Shown here piece after piece: positions 38,028-50,290 of a stretch of 64,000 nt of DNA. The notes below the pieces were generated by a model, which saw nothing but the letters and a program-made list of their open reading frames with translations, was not told where the DNA came from and did no database searches. Origin of the DNA: Orthonyx spaldingii. Its lineage: Eukaryota > Chordata > Aves > Passeriformes > Orthonychidae. The translations under genes and the position numbers were made by a program. Within the stretch, counting starts at the first letter, position 1, and every line of letters begins with the position of its first letter. The stretch is taken from NCBI GenBank assembly GCA_013397795.1, contig VZTJ01005225.1, positions 1 to 64,000 of the forward strand, written 5' to 3'.

Positions 38028-41000
38028 TGCTGGCAAAAGGAAGTTTTTAGGAGGAGGTGGATGGAAAAAAATTAGGTGACCTTTACCATTTTTTCAAAAA
38101 TTAGCATGACTAACATAATTAACATGTACATTAATCCCACTTTTAATGCACTAAAATTGCTATTAATACCTATTATTATTGTAAATATATTTAAAAACTC
38201 ACATTATGCACCTGTGTTTATGAGTAGAATTACCATCTATGCACTTTAATATCATGATTATACTTTTCAATTATTACTACCAGTGTAACACAGTTAGGCA
38301 ATGAAATAGTAATAGACTTCTGGCAATGGATCTTAAACTCTTAATTAGCTGTATTGCAGGAAAAAAAAGAAGAGTCGTAAAGTTTTGAGAGATCAAGTAC
38401 TAAAACAAGTTAGTGTTAGTTAAAGTAGTCCTCATTTGTGTTTGGAATACAGGATCAAACACTTAAGAAAGATCCATGGAGTCTGATATTCTATCTGCAA
38501 TGCAATCTAGCGTTGTACTTTAAAGAAAGCAAAAGAATCCCTTAGTGAACAATTATGAAGTAATTTGCCTTTTGGGAAGTTTTGTTCTTCTGTTAGTTGA
38601 ACTCCACTTGTTCCGTAAAATATGGAGCTTATGTCTCTTCAGAAAAAGTGATTAATCTTACCTAATGCAACTACGGTTGTTATCACTATCTATATAAGTG
38701 TCTAATCTTTTAAAAGCCTAAGCCTTTGACCTCAGTGTATCTAATTAAAGAAATTATACAGATTGCATGAGAAGTGAAAGCCATAGGTCAAACGAGGCCA
38801 GCTGAAAGGAGTAGAGTAAATGAGGAGTATATAGATGCATAATATTGCATGTCCATAAATACACCATGTAAAATTCCTCATTCTTATAGCTAAAACTTTG
38901 TTGTCTTTTCTATTATTTCGTAACTTAGTAATGTTTCTTTTTCCTGCCCTCTTTGCTCTCTTTCTTCATTCCATTCTACCAGTATTGCTACAAAGCCACA
39001 TTCAGTTGCTCAATCGATCCTACCAAACTAAAACTTTTTTTCTTTTTCCAAACACTTAAAACAGGGTTCATACAACAGATTTTAAAGAGCTTTGCAAGGT
39101 CTCAAGACCAAAGCCAATTAAAGGCTTAAAGGAAAAAGCTAACACAAGCAAGATAGTAAATTAAGATGATCCAAGTCTTTGGCAGACACAGGATTGAGAG
39201 AAAGAAGACAGAAGCCATGAGGCATTAGCTTTTGTCTCCTGACTCTGAAAATGGCAATGAGCCAAAGCTTGAGAAGCTCTAAACTGTTGTAACTTTAATA
39301 ACCCAATAACCCTGCCATATAGCCGAGGGCCAAAGACCTGGTCCTGAGATTCTGCCTGCTTTTGTGTTTGCTTGCTTATGTTTAAAATCTCAGTAGCATG
39401 ATGGAATTGAAAATACGTGGTATCTCAGGTCATAGTGTCCTTTTCTTTGTGGAATAAAGTTTTTTTAGCCTATATGTAGTTTATAACTCATTATGGGTTG
39501 TGCAGGCTGGAAGGCAGGGGGGCCCTAAAGCTGCACAATGGGGGGATTTTCTAAGGCCTTTATTAAAACTGAGGGGATGATTTTGCAGCAACACACGGTA
39601 TCTATGGCACCACACGAGAATGACATCCACAGAAGTACCAGGTGTCTATTGAAAGCCATTACCCATAGAATGAGGTCATTGAACAATTATTTCAGTTACA
39701 TAGGGGTATACAGCCCTGAAGGATACAGATCTGTAAACATATAATAAGTGTTAAAATCCAGTGCTTCTCTGTGCAACCTACTTACTCTTGCTTCTTTCTT
39801 TATAGAAATGTTCTATCTTTCCCACCTGGGATTAACAAGAGTTAATACTTAGAATTTAAATTTGTCCCTACAAAGTAATTAGTATAATCTGTTATGTACA
39901 AACATCCCACTGGCAAGTCTTTGACTTTACTCTCGTCCCATGGTATCAAATCAACTAATTTGTCATTGTACTTACCAAATGCATGGATGGACAAATATGG
40001 ATTTTTCATTGTGGATTTATTGGCTCTTAAATAATATCTCAGTGTTACTAAATGAAGAAACAGTGGTAACAGTAGCTGTATGTCAAACCTGAATGCCGAG
40101 GAGCTGGAATGGAGGCAGGAGGCTTGTATCCAATCTCATCTCAGAAGGAGTCAGAGGACTGGACTTCAGCTTTAGTTTTCAATTAAGATAAGATTTTAAA
40201 AAGTCTTTATTTAAAATAAGAGTAAGTTATTAGAATGTGGAACTCAGTTAAACTGAAACAGTAAGGATTTTTATATTACAGGGTAACATGGGCAAGAAGG
40301 TCATTTGGCTGTTTGGTAGACCTTCAGGAGGTAGAAGGGACCTCGAGGAGCTTAAGCCCTCTCTTTGTCAATAACAGAGTTGCCTTTAGGGTTCGTGTTG
40401 ACAAATATAAACTTCTGCAATAGAAAAAAATTAATGTCTCATGTTAAAACATAAGCAGTCATAATTTACTGGTAGTATTGAAATTTTAAATATCAGGATC
40501 TTCCACAAAGCAACTCTGAACAGAGTCTAAAGGATCATTAATGCTGTCATGTTTTTAAATTTGAAGTGTATCCCAAAGAATTACACTATTTAAAATCCCC
40601 ATAGTTAATTGCATCGGTGGGAGAGTGAGCAAATAGTGACTTCTTAGGTAATGTGATTATAGCAGCAACTCCCAGCATTGCCAGCTTTGCTTGTGTCACA
40701 AAGTAGTGGGAAAAACTGTAAGGCTGTAGTCTTTTTCCAAATCACCTCCCTTACTGTGGTCCAGAGAACTGATTTGGGATGGTTATTTTTTCCAAAAATT
40801 TTAAATTTTTAATTTTTGAGAGAGTTTTGACGCTTAAAACAGTGATAGTACATTATTGATCATTGTCTCAGAGAAATTGCTGTAATTTAGCATGTCTGTT
40901 TTTGCAAATCTTAATGCTGAAGTAGGTGACTAGACTGAATTGTCTTCAAGAAATCCTTGCTACTTTTTTTGGTGAAGCTTGATGACACAGTGAGTCACTC

Positions 41001-44000
41001 CAAGAATGTAGATATACAGGTAAGGGTGGCTGTGAGGAAAATGAAGTAGTATGGGTGGCATTTTCCATTTCCTCTTAAACACAATATTTTGCATCCTTTT
41101 TATATCTTATCCTGTGTTAGCCACTGCATAGTAAAAACTCAATATTTTTATAAAAACTACCAGAAACTTAAGTACCTAATTTGGTATAACTGTAGGACCA
41201 ACTCTTTGTGTTATTTCTAAGCTGTGAAAAAGTTGGATCATGTAACAGTGCCATGTTGAGACATCCTGATTATATGTCTTTACAACAGTTACAGGAAATC
41301 CAAGTAACTGCACACGTTTCCTAGCAAAAGGAGTATTGGGATGGTGACAGCTGCCACCTATGAAGTGACTAAGGTATCCTGGGTGTCTCTGTCAAGCTAC
41401 AGCCTAAGGCCAGTCTTGTTGGAGATACAAGGAACTGTTAAAAGTACTGACAGGCATTTTAAGCAAGAAAGAATTGAGGAAAAAGTGGAAAAAAAAGTCA
41501 GTGGGGAATTGTATTTATTATAATTTGTTCTTAACACAAAATAGAGCAGGAAGGCAAAACTTTTTTTTCTTTGAGTGACAGAAATGTAAACAAGAGAATT
41601 ATGATTCCTTTTGAGAAATTAAGGTTGTGCTTTGTTCATGACAAAGAATAAAACTGCACATAGTGTACTAGTAAAATATTTACTAGTAGACATTCTGTTG
41701 CCTCTGACACAAAGGGACCTTGAGGCTGAGAAACCCCTTAAAGCTATAAGCTTTTAAGTAATTATATGATTGACTTCTTCTGTAGTGTGCTGGATGAGAA
41801 TATATTCTTACAACTTTGAATAAGTTTGAGATGGGATAAATTTGAGCTGCTTAGAGTTGTGCTAATTCTCATTTCTCTAATCCACGGACCTTATGTGCCT
41901 CTCAAGAGTGACTCTTCACAAACTATCATAATTCAAGTAGCTCACAACACTAACAAACTAAAATTTTCCCAGATGTTTGTAGAATACTTTAGGCAGCTAA
42001 CTCCATTTGAAATGAACGCTAGTTAGATGCCTGTACACCAGTTGCATGCTCATGACCTGGGGCTTCTATTTTACAGATATCTTCCTGGTTTTAAGCCATT
42101 TAACGACACCAGAAGTCAAAACTTTTGGGGACTTTATAAAAGTGACTCCTTCCTGTTTATTTTTCTCATTACTGCAGTAATTGCTGGAGGGGTGCATGGC
42201 TTACCAAAGGGTGGCTGCACATTAGAGCTGTCACAATTGTGATGACCCACCAGACAGATTATAAAACTTGTATCAGTGCAGATATCCCAGCCTGCAGGAA
42301 ATGTTCCTGTGTATCAGCACAGACACAGAATGAAAAGAAATGCTGGCTTTAGTTCAGAAACATCCACAGTCTTTGAGGTCAACAAATTTTAAAACACTAA
42401 CTAGATTACTTCAGACTTGCATTCTGAAGTGACCTATATTGTCTGTCACTACTATGTCTCTAAAAATACATATTAAAAATTCTTGAAGGGGGTATGGAGG
42501 ATTACTAGTTAGTGCAGACATTAGTGTATGTGTTAATTGGCTGTTAGTACAAGCTTCTGCAACTGTAATTGTCCAACAGTCTGGTCACTGAGGTAAGCGA
42601 CAGCAGCCTAAGTAATAGAATACAGGACTATTTTTTACATAAGTATGTTGAAATCTAATTGGAAAAAGTATTAATTTATCAAGCAGTTGAAGTATAGCTG
42701 AAGCATTCCTTGCTCAGACTCTATTTGTTTGATAGACATTAAGCCTGATAACAAACTGGTAACTCTGATAATACAGTGTCTACCTATATTCGCTGTGGAA
42801 TGACAGCCAATGGGGTACGAACAGGAAGAGGCAATAAGATTCATAATTACATAATGTAAATAACATCTGTGTTATCTGCATCCATTTTGAAAATACCACC
42901 TTTCTATGTGTTTCTCTATCTCATATTTAAATTGTGCAATATGTCAGCCTGCAGCTTGCTGCAGTTCAAGTGCAAACTGAAGCAGTTCTTAATCCTGAAG
43001 AAAAATAACATTGAGGAATATGTGTAAACAGAGTGTGAATAATATCTAGGTTGGGTGGTTTATTTCTTTTTTTTTATTTACTTCAATGAAAACCCTTTAG
43101 CAACAGGAATTGGTTAAAAATACTGCTTAAAATAATAATTTCTACTAAAAGGAAAGGTAAAAAGTGACACTGAGTGGTTGTTTGGTTAATCAGTACAATT
43201 GACAGCTTGACAAATATCCCTTGTCAAATGAAGCTGCAACATATATTCTTCAAGCTCTTCATGTTTCATGGCAATTTATTTCTCCTAACCTCCACTCCCC
43301 ACACACTTCCCCACCCCATTGTGTAATAACAATGTAGTTTTCCTCTTGCATGGTAATAACCAGTCAACACCTCAGGTGAACACTGACACAGAGACTGTGA
43401 CACAAAAAATGGTCTTGTGCTCTAAACAAAACAAACAGAGAATTCACCAAATTCACTGTAGTCAGCAGTTTGCACAGAACAGAAGCATGTCTTCCTGTGT
43501 AAAATATCTGTAATACTTTACTATTGTGGCAGCTGATGAAATAGTAACAGTCTGTTCTGAATTTTTTATACGATATGCACATTTGTTCTTGAACACACAG
43601 TCTAAAAGTAGTTCCAATCTTAGAGGATGGCTTTCTACACATAATCCAGATTCATTCCACACAGTATATCTATTTGAAATGCAGGACAGTATTTCATGGC
43701 TACACATTGATAGCCTTCTAACTGAAAATGCAACAAAGCACATTTAGCACAACACTAACAGTAAAACTTTCACTGTGAAATAAGCTTCTGTTTATCTCTT
43801 TAGTTGGTCAACCTACTGCTTCAATTGCTTGTAGAAAGGACAATAAACTACATGTTTTCATGTAAAAAGTTAATAAAAATGTAAATCTAAAAATAAACTG
43901 TAACTAAAGCAGTACCTTTGGAGCTGTAGGCAAAAGAGAGTGGTGTTACGGCCTGTGACCTGAAAAAGTTATTATAGTTCTTGTTCAATTCTGGCCAGCC

Positions 44001-44384
44001 TCCACGTCCTGCAGCTGATAACCTTTACCTTGGAAAGCTCAGAAATTATTTTTACTAAAGCAAAAATTCATTTGGCAGTTTAGTCCACAATAAAATTTTT
44101 TACATGAAATATAGAAGACAAAAAAGAACCAATGTAAAATACTGATAACTCCAGAAGTTCAGGTTTCAGTCTCAGCTGAAAATCATAACTTTTATTCCAA
44201 TGGATTTTAAATAGTTGTCCTTGTGAGAAAGAAAGAATCTCTGTGAATTCCTAAACTGGTTTTATTGTTCAATACTGGAAAAATAATACAAAATTATATA
44301 TTTTTTTTCACAGTTTGTTCTCTATTCTTTAAAAATGTTCACTCAGAATAAAGCCTGGATTAGCAGTAATTGTAATATAAATAC

Positions 44385-44433
44385 AGAGAGATGGGAAGAG
44401 TGGCAGGAAGAGAGGAGGAGGGAGAGAGAAAGG
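44385..44433 (+). repeat. GA-rich low-complexity tract
   Basis: Purine-dominated sequence (GAGAGATGGGAAGAG, AGGAGGAGGGAGAGAGAAAGG) with only a few T/C interruptions; non-coding. Confidence 0.85.
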
Positions 44434-45041
44434 TTGTCATAGCACAGATTTTCAGTAAGCATTCATTTTGAATGTTGGGGTTATTCTATTATAAAGATCA
44501 ATAGGGACTGAGAAATTATTCCAAATAATACTTGAATACTTTAAAATTACCTTAACCTAGACTAAATAATTGACTTCTTTCATAATTCCTCAGAAAAAAA
44601 ATGCTTTTTTACTTAGTATAAAAGTTGTAATGTTTGGAAGGATATATTTTGTTCACAATTTAGTAAAGAAAATCCTTGTATATCTTCCTGGGCCTAAAAC
44701 TCATCTTGACCTTCAACACAGAATTACCCATATATGATCCTTCTAGAACGTTTTAATCATGGCACATTCAAAGGATTTTATAGCAACCCCAAAACACTCG
44801 AACAGTTATAGGAATAGATGAAAAAGTAATGAACCTCCCATCCTTTTCCATATCAAAAGATGGATTTCTAGGAGCAGTAATCAAGTCTGAAAGTAATTAC
44901 GACAACTTCATTTGCATGAATAATGACTAATATAGTCATAGAATCATACTTGTGCACCTTGTCCCCACTTGTGTTTCAAAAGTCATTTCTTCTAAATTCA
45001 AAATAATACTGTCTGGAAAAAAAAATAGGAAAAAATGAGAA

Positions 45042-45072
45042 GGTTTTGGGGGGAAAAACCCCCCACAAAACC
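45042..45072. other. G6/C6 inverted repeat with A5 loop
   Basis: GGTTTT-GGGGGG, loop AAAAA, CCCCCC, then a 2-nt bulge (AC) and AAAACC. The inner six G:C pairs are perfect and the outer GGTTTT/AAAACC arms also pair. It is an unusually strong hairpin in low-GC DNA and may also be error-prone for sequencing. Confidence 0.85.
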
Positions 45073-45385
45073 AATTTTTTTATTTTCTTTTTTCTGAAAA
45101 TTTTCCCCTCAGTTTTCTTTTTCTTTTTATTCTAATGCAAAGCAAAACCTAAGCTTTTTCCAAAATATTTTTGCCCTTTACATCCCTGCCCTAAACCATA
45201 ATCCATTCTTCAGTAACCTATTGGATAAGACTTCTTTCCTCAAATCTGAAAGAATCCCCAGTTTAGAGGATTTGGAACAAAGACCAAAACTTTGATTTCC
45301 TGCCAAATTTCAATCCAATCTTTTGATTTCAGGTGCCAAAACATGATGCCATTGTCCTATTCTTTTTCATACAGAAATTTCACTC

Positions 45386-45391
45386 AGAAGC
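45386..45391 (+). repeat. Left 6-bp target-site duplication (AGAAGC)
   Basis: AGAAGC directly precedes the TG start of the LTR and is repeated exactly at 46101-46106 after its CA end. Six-base duplications are typical of alpha-/betaretrovirus-like (class II, ERVK-type) integrases. Confidence 0.9.
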
Positions 45392-45776
45392 TGTGACGGT
45401 TACCCAGCCAGTGGCTGTGGTCACCGAGAGTGAGCAATAATCTGCCACGCCTGCCTTCTCCATGTGGATTAGTGAAGAAGCTAGATGGTCAAACTATTCC
45501 CCTCAGATCAGTGATACTGAGGGGGATGGGGAAGGCAGGCATGGATAGTTTCCCGCCACTCATATGTGTCAGTCAAGTTCCATCTCCTCCCCCGTCCCCT
45601 CACAGTTCTATTAATATTCATCAGTTGCCCGAAAGTTCTGTTACCAGGTTCTGTTGATTGGTTAAGTTAATGTATTCCACCCCTTTGTTTCCCCATTGGA
45701 TGTTCCCCAATTACATATTGTTCCCCTATTGGTTTATTCCCTTGTTTCTCCCCTTGGACTGCCCCTTTTCTTGCCC

Positions 45777-45783
45777 CTTTTAA
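45777..45783 (+). promoter_or_regulatory. TATA-like box of the solo LTR
   Basis: TTTTAAA about 80 bp upstream of the AATAAA, with CCAAT-type elements 45-120 bp further upstream, matches the layout of a retroviral U3 promoter. Activity is not demonstrated. Confidence 0.5.
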
Positions 45784-45862
45784 ACCTCTGCACGTCTCCA
45801 TTTCTTGGCTCTTTGTGGTGTGTACCTTCAGCTGCTACATTCTCCTGTCCCTCGGGGCAGGG

Positions 45863-45868
45863 AATAAA
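45863..45868 (+). promoter_or_regulatory. LTR polyadenylation signal (AATAAA)
   Basis: A canonical AATAAA in the expected R region of the LTR, preceded by GGGGCAGGG. It is the most likely poly(A) site of the original provirus. Confidence 0.6.
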
Positions 45869-46100
45869 GACTGGAACTACCTCACAGAGAGTCATTCCCA
45901 CTCCTTTGCCGCCGAGCTGCTACAACATTACCATCAGCCGCTGCCAGCTCCCCTGGATGAGCTGTGCCTGCTTCAGCTGTTGCCAGGAGACCAAAAGCTG
46001 CTGAGCCTGAAGGCTGCAGAGGTCCGGCAGAGAGCCAAGCACTGAGGGTCGCACTCAAGCCACCGGGCGGCTTGAAAACCGGCAGTGGCCGGCAGCGACA

Positions 46101-46106
46101 AGAAGC
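46101..46106 (+). repeat. Right 6-bp target-site duplication (AGAAGC)
   Basis: Exact copy of 45386-45391 immediately after the CA end of the LTR. Confidence 0.9.
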
Positions 46107-46614
46107 TGTAAAATTTACCTGAGCAAACATGTACAACACACATATAAACATTTGTGGAAAACTTAATTTCTTGTAAAAACCAAACATCAATAACCACTCC
46201 TAGTTTGAAAGTGCACAGGTAGGTCTGAAATCCAAAATGCATTTGCTATTTATGCACACTGACTTTAAGTCAATTCTAATTGTGATATTCAAATAAGGTA
46301 TCCTGTTCTATCAGTATTGGCTGACATGACTCAGTCAGGGGGCCTGTCTGACAAGATGCTTTGGCTGTCTTCCTTTAATGCCTTCGTGCGTTTCCACTTC
46401 TCAGAACTATCTCCAGTTGTTTCGGCTACAGTAAAAAAGTGGGTACTCAGTGATAAAGTTCTGAAACAAGCAAGAAAAAAAAAAAAGGTGGAAATTGTAA
46501 TTTTCCTAAAATGACTCTTTTTTTTCCTTAAGGTTGGCTAAATAAATAACTTGGAATTTTTATCCAAAGGAATATACTTACAGTTTGTATAGCTGTTTAT
46601 CCTTATGGAGTGTA
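46107..46614. other. Non-coding spacer between two LTRs
   Basis: AT-rich sequence with no gene or repeat recognised, apart from an A-run near 46476-46487. Confidence 0.55.
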
Positions 46615-46620
46615 TCATTG

Positions 46621-47285
46621 TGCAAAGTATCATAGTGCTGTTTCATTTCCCTTGTTCCTATTTTGCTATATTCTTTGGACATTTTTCTTCCTGTGCAGTT
46701 GTTTCTATCAATCTCAAAACTGCTATGTGCAGGCCAAAAGTCAGTTACTCATTTGTCCCAGTCCTGGCCAGGACAGAGGTGGCTTTTTTTACAGTGTCCA
46801 GGCACAGTGGTGTGTTCCTGTAGTCCCAGCTGCTGGGGAGGCAGAACCTGCCGGATCAGCTGAGACCAGGAGTTCTGGGCAGCAGTGTGCTGTGCCAAGC
46901 GGGCACAGACAGACCCTGATGTTATTCAGTCCCATCTCACCTCACTTGCCAGGGGTGGGACTAAGGGATTCTCCCACTTCTGGTCAGACCAGAAAGCTTG
47001 GTGAGCAAACGGGTCCAGTATTGTTTTACTTTCTGTGTAAGTCACTTGTCTCATAACTTTTGTTATTAATATTTTTGTTGTTATTGTTAATTTTCTTATC
47101 TCATTGCTGTTTCCAGTAAATTGTTATTTCAACCTATGATTTTCACTTTTGTGCCTCAAATTCTCAATTCCACCCCTGGAGTGAGAAGGTGGGGCAGAAA
47201 GGTTTAAAGTGGGTGAGTGGAATCTGGTTTGGGAAAGTCTCAGTGGAGGCATTGTTTTGGGAAATACTGTTGCTAAACCACAACA
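46621..47285 (+). mobile_element. Avian LTR, 3' part certain, 5' limit tentative
   Basis: The right half carries the 3' blocks of a widespread bird LTR: TTTTCTTATCTCATTGCTGT, TTTCCAGTAAATTGTTATTT, CACTTTTGTGCCTCAAATTC, CACCCCTGGAGTGAGAAGG and the terminal CTAAACCACAACA. The right flank CCATTG (47286-47291) nearly matches TCATTG (46615-46620), which directly precedes a TG. With one mismatch this would be a 6-bp target duplication and would define a 665-bp LTR. The left limit is otherwise unsupported, since TGCAAAG is a poor inverse of the 3' end. The left half contains a 7SL RNA-like block (46796-46925). There is no internal proviral sequence. Confidence 0.75.
46796..46925 (+). pseudogene. 7SL (SRP) RNA-derived sequence, Alu-domain part
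   Basis: The stretch matches the 5' (Alu) domain of vertebrate 7SL RNA in order: GGCACAGTGGTGTG (7SL GGCGCGGTGGCGCG), then TTCCTGTAGTCCCAGCTGCT, GGGGAGGC, a GGATC.GCTGAG box-B-like segment, CCAGGAGTTCTGGGC, AGTGTGCTGTGCC and a weaker CGGGCACAGAC. 7SL RNA is the scaffold of the signal recognition particle. This copy has substitutions and small indels, lacks a recognisable S domain beyond about 46925 and has no A-tail, so it is not a functional gene. It sits inside or beside an LTR. Either the LTR family captured 7SL sequence or a 7SL retrocopy landed there. Confidence 0.85.
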
Positions 47286-47291
47286 CCATTG

Positions 47292-50290
47292 CAACAGAGA
47301 ATTTTTCTTAGTGGCCCTTGCCTTTGAGAAGAAATTTTGAGAATATTTTTTCAGAATGTGTTTACTATGTTATTTGTGAATCGGAAATGTTCATTGTACA
47401 TAAAATCTGAATGAAACATTCAGTAATTTATATTTATCATGCTGAATTTCATGGAGTTGTAAGTCAGAAACTACAAGACAGTCTTTGTCGCTCCAGTAGC
47501 ACTGTGGAAGGTAGTGCTCATATTTCTTGACAAAATAAAGCACTTTCATAGAAAGTACCATTAGGTGCTGAAAAAAGGGTGATATTATGGAGGAAAGAGT
47601 ACGTGGCAAGGAATCACAGACAAATTAGTGAAAGACCACAATCCTTGCAGGGCTTCAAGCGTCCATGAATCACAATTCTTCCTGCATCTCTTGCTGAAGC
47701 TGATAGTAATGTACAGAACATCTGAGTCCTCATAAAGAAGCAAGATACTTGCTTCCCTATGAAAATATGTATGTAAACAGGGCTTTTATAGGAAAGTCAA
47801 ATACTGGAGTAGAGAAGGTTGGACAGAGCACATGAAATGAAGAGTCTTCTATCAGATATGATCTCCATTAAAAAAATGGTTGAAAAGATGCTGACTCTAG
47901 GAGAGAATTAAGTGAAAACAAAATGCTGACATTCAGTTCTTCACGGAAGACAATTCTGACTCTCTATTTTTATTCTTAAGGTCAATCCCTTAAACGCCTC
48001 CTGTATTTAGTGAGATTTAATATTACAAGAATTTATAGCCAGGACTGCAAAACTTGGATTCTTGAGTGCCTTCATACTAGTAATTTCACTGTTGTCAAAA
48101 GAACTGCTCATGCTAGAATCTATGAGCCTATATAGATTTTGAGCAAGTCTTACAGGGCTTTAAACAGATTTATTAAATGTTTCCTGTTTAGCACAATGGC
48201 ATAATAGAATTAATTATGTTTCAAGATTATATAGTTAATTTTTGAGAAATATACAAAATTGATGTATGCCTTCCACTAAACTTTCATGAATAATATATTT
48301 TCTAACAAATGTCTTAAAAAAATGATGAGAAGACTGTTTTCAAGTAATCTAGCAGGAAACATACTGCTTTTGTTTAAATTCTAAGAAAGAAATAGATATT
48401 CAGAAAATTGAAGCCATTTCACAGAAACAGGCTGCAACTTTCTAGACAGAAGGGAAAAAGCTTTCAGAATCCAGCTCTGTGTGTCTTTTCCTTTGTGTGG
48501 TTTTCTTTTGGTTTTGTTTTGTGTGTGTTTTTTTCCGTGTCAGCTTACAGAAGAATAAGTAGTTAGGTTTAAACAAAATTACTAGGTATAGAGCACAAGT
48601 AATTTATAACAATCAAGGTCTCTAGGTACACAGAAAATGAAGAATTCTTCTAGGAAAGAATTTACAGTGTAAAAAGGTAACATTAGTGTCACAGAAAGAT
48701 TAGATAGTTAACAGTTTTTAGCAGCAAAGTGCTACCTTTATAAAGTTCTTCTTAGTTTCATTAATCTAGTCCATGACAGAGAGGATTTTGAGCAGCAAGG
48801 GACCTGCATGAAGAATATGTAGACTATTACTGTTCTGCCATTACTGCTGATGCGCTGTTGGGTTATCACACCATGTCTCTTTCATCTTTTTATGATCTCT
48901 ACATGCCCTATAGCTATTGCTACATTATATTTAATCATTTTTAATAGCTTGAATGTCAAAAAGTTAAATAGTTTTAACTTTTTTTTTTTACTGTAACAAT
49001 ATGCAACTTAACAGCACCTGTATTGAGCTTGTTAAGAGCTACTGACAGACTTTGTGCCATCCTGTGCCAATGTACTCATCATTTTTATAATCATGTGATA
49101 CACTTCTGCATTATTAAACTTGTGGAAGTTGGTTTCATTACAATCATGGTCTTCCTTTGATACCCTTCTGCCATCTAATTTACCTCTCAGCAATTGTGTA
49201 GGTCTTAGTCAGTTTTTCCATATGTTTGCTATAGCTGAAGAGAGAACAAATAATAATGCAATTCTTTTATTATAAAAGCTGGTGCCTCAGATTTTTCAGA
49301 ATAATCGATCTATTCTTATATGTATATTAAGAACTTTATTCAGCATTTCTTGTCCAAACATTCCAGTTTCAGGCCTGTCTATTTCTGTTAATTTCAATAT
49401 CATGTATAAATTGCGATCACTGATGATCAAGAAAGATTAATTAAATTTACAACAGATGTTGCTAGGTTGATAAGAGGAACAGAAATCTAACTTGTGTAGC
49501 ACCTGGATTCACAGAGTATAGTGTAGGAGTGATTGGGGATGAGACAGCTCCTTAAGTTAAGGAAACCTGTGAATTTCTTTCTATGAAGCAACAGCTAAAG
49601 TTAATGATAAATAAGCTGAAAATTCTTCTACTATATCTCCCAGGTGTAAGAAATCTAAGACATTTAACCTTAAAAAGAAGTAAGTTTCTGAAATAATTGT
49701 TTTTCATGGTTGCAAGCAGAAACAGGGAGTGGATTTGATGATCTTAATTCCTGAAAAATTTCCATTGCTTCTAATTATTTTTTCCATCTTTCCCATTAAC
49801 ATGGAAGAAAAACCTTGCTTCCTTGCCATAGTAAACCAAAGGTACTTACACATTCCAATTTAAAGGATTAGTCTCCTTAACTGCTTCCATCAATATACTT
49901 CTAAATTTTGTTCAGGTTGATGTAATAGACTCTGAAAATATCTTTGTGACCTTTCCAACAATAAAATGTTTTCAGATCTGGTTAAGCCATCAGCCAGAGT
50001 CAGCAGCGCAGGGCAATGCAAGATTTGCTGTGCTGGTCAGGCAGGTGATGAGACTAGTGGTGTACCAACTCTGGAATTGCCCCTCAGGCATACCTGCTAA
50101 CACTTGATGCTTCACCTTTTCTGTTCCACTGCTTCATGTCCATTTCATTTCTGAACAGAAAAAGGTGCAATGGTACAAATCTGTGGCTGTTGGATGAGCT
50201 GCTAATGGTAGAAAGTCTGAAACTTCTGTCAGATATGTTCTCCTCCTGAGCATTTATAAGTGTGAAAGGGAAATGGCTATTAATAACTCC
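47292..50290. other. AT-rich non-coding DNA
   Basis: No gene or transposon recognised. A patch at about 49990-50110 is GC-richer but matches nothing I know. Confidence 0.55.

Larger units (their letters stand above)
38028..45385. other. AT-rich non-coding DNA
   Basis: No gene is recognised in over 7 kb. Some patches (about 39080-39760, with AATAAA near 39453 and a GC-rich GGCAGGGGGGCCC at about 39514) look different from background but I cannot assign them to an element family. A GA-rich tract lies at 44385-44433 and a G6/C6 inverted repeat at 45042-45072. Confidence 0.5.
45392..46100 (+). mobile_element. Intact-looking solo LTR with 6-bp target duplication
   Basis: A 709-bp element beginning TGTGACGGTTACC and ending GCAGCGACA, i.e. 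canonical TG...CA ends, flanked by AGAAGC on both sides. U3 has several inverted CCAAT boxes (GATTGGTTAAG, CCCATTGGATG, CCTATTGGTTT, about 45655-45735). A TTTTAAA box lies near 45777-45783 and a polyadenylation signal AATAAA at 45863-45868, followed by a GC-rich U5 of about 230 bp. This is the expected order of a + strand retroviral LTR. No gag, pol or env sequence lies on either side, so a provirus has been reduced to one LTR by recombination. The 6-bp duplication suggests class II. Open frames at 45696-46045 are incidental. Confidence 0.9.

Noticed and set aside
39080..39760. GC-richer patch with AATAAA near 39453
   Set aside because: Could be an LTR or an old gene fragment, but no boundary, promoter-like order or coding similarity supports a specific call.
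40290..40390. Possible CR1 3' end (GTAGAAGGGACCTCGAGGAG)
   Set aside because: Only one short phrase resembles CR1; the neighbouring sequence does not continue the match.
45696..46190. Several roughly 75-102-codon frames on both strands
   Set aside because: They fall inside or overlap the GC-rich solo LTR, where stop codons are rarer; no gag, pol or env similarity.
46610..47056. 148-codon plus-strand open frame
   Set aside because: It lies within the LTR and 7SL-derived sequence; part of the peptide is simply 7SL translated.
45392..47285. The two neighbouring LTRs as the ends of one provirus
   Set aside because: They differ in sequence, each has its own candidate target duplication, and the 510-bp spacer has no retroviral coding sequence.
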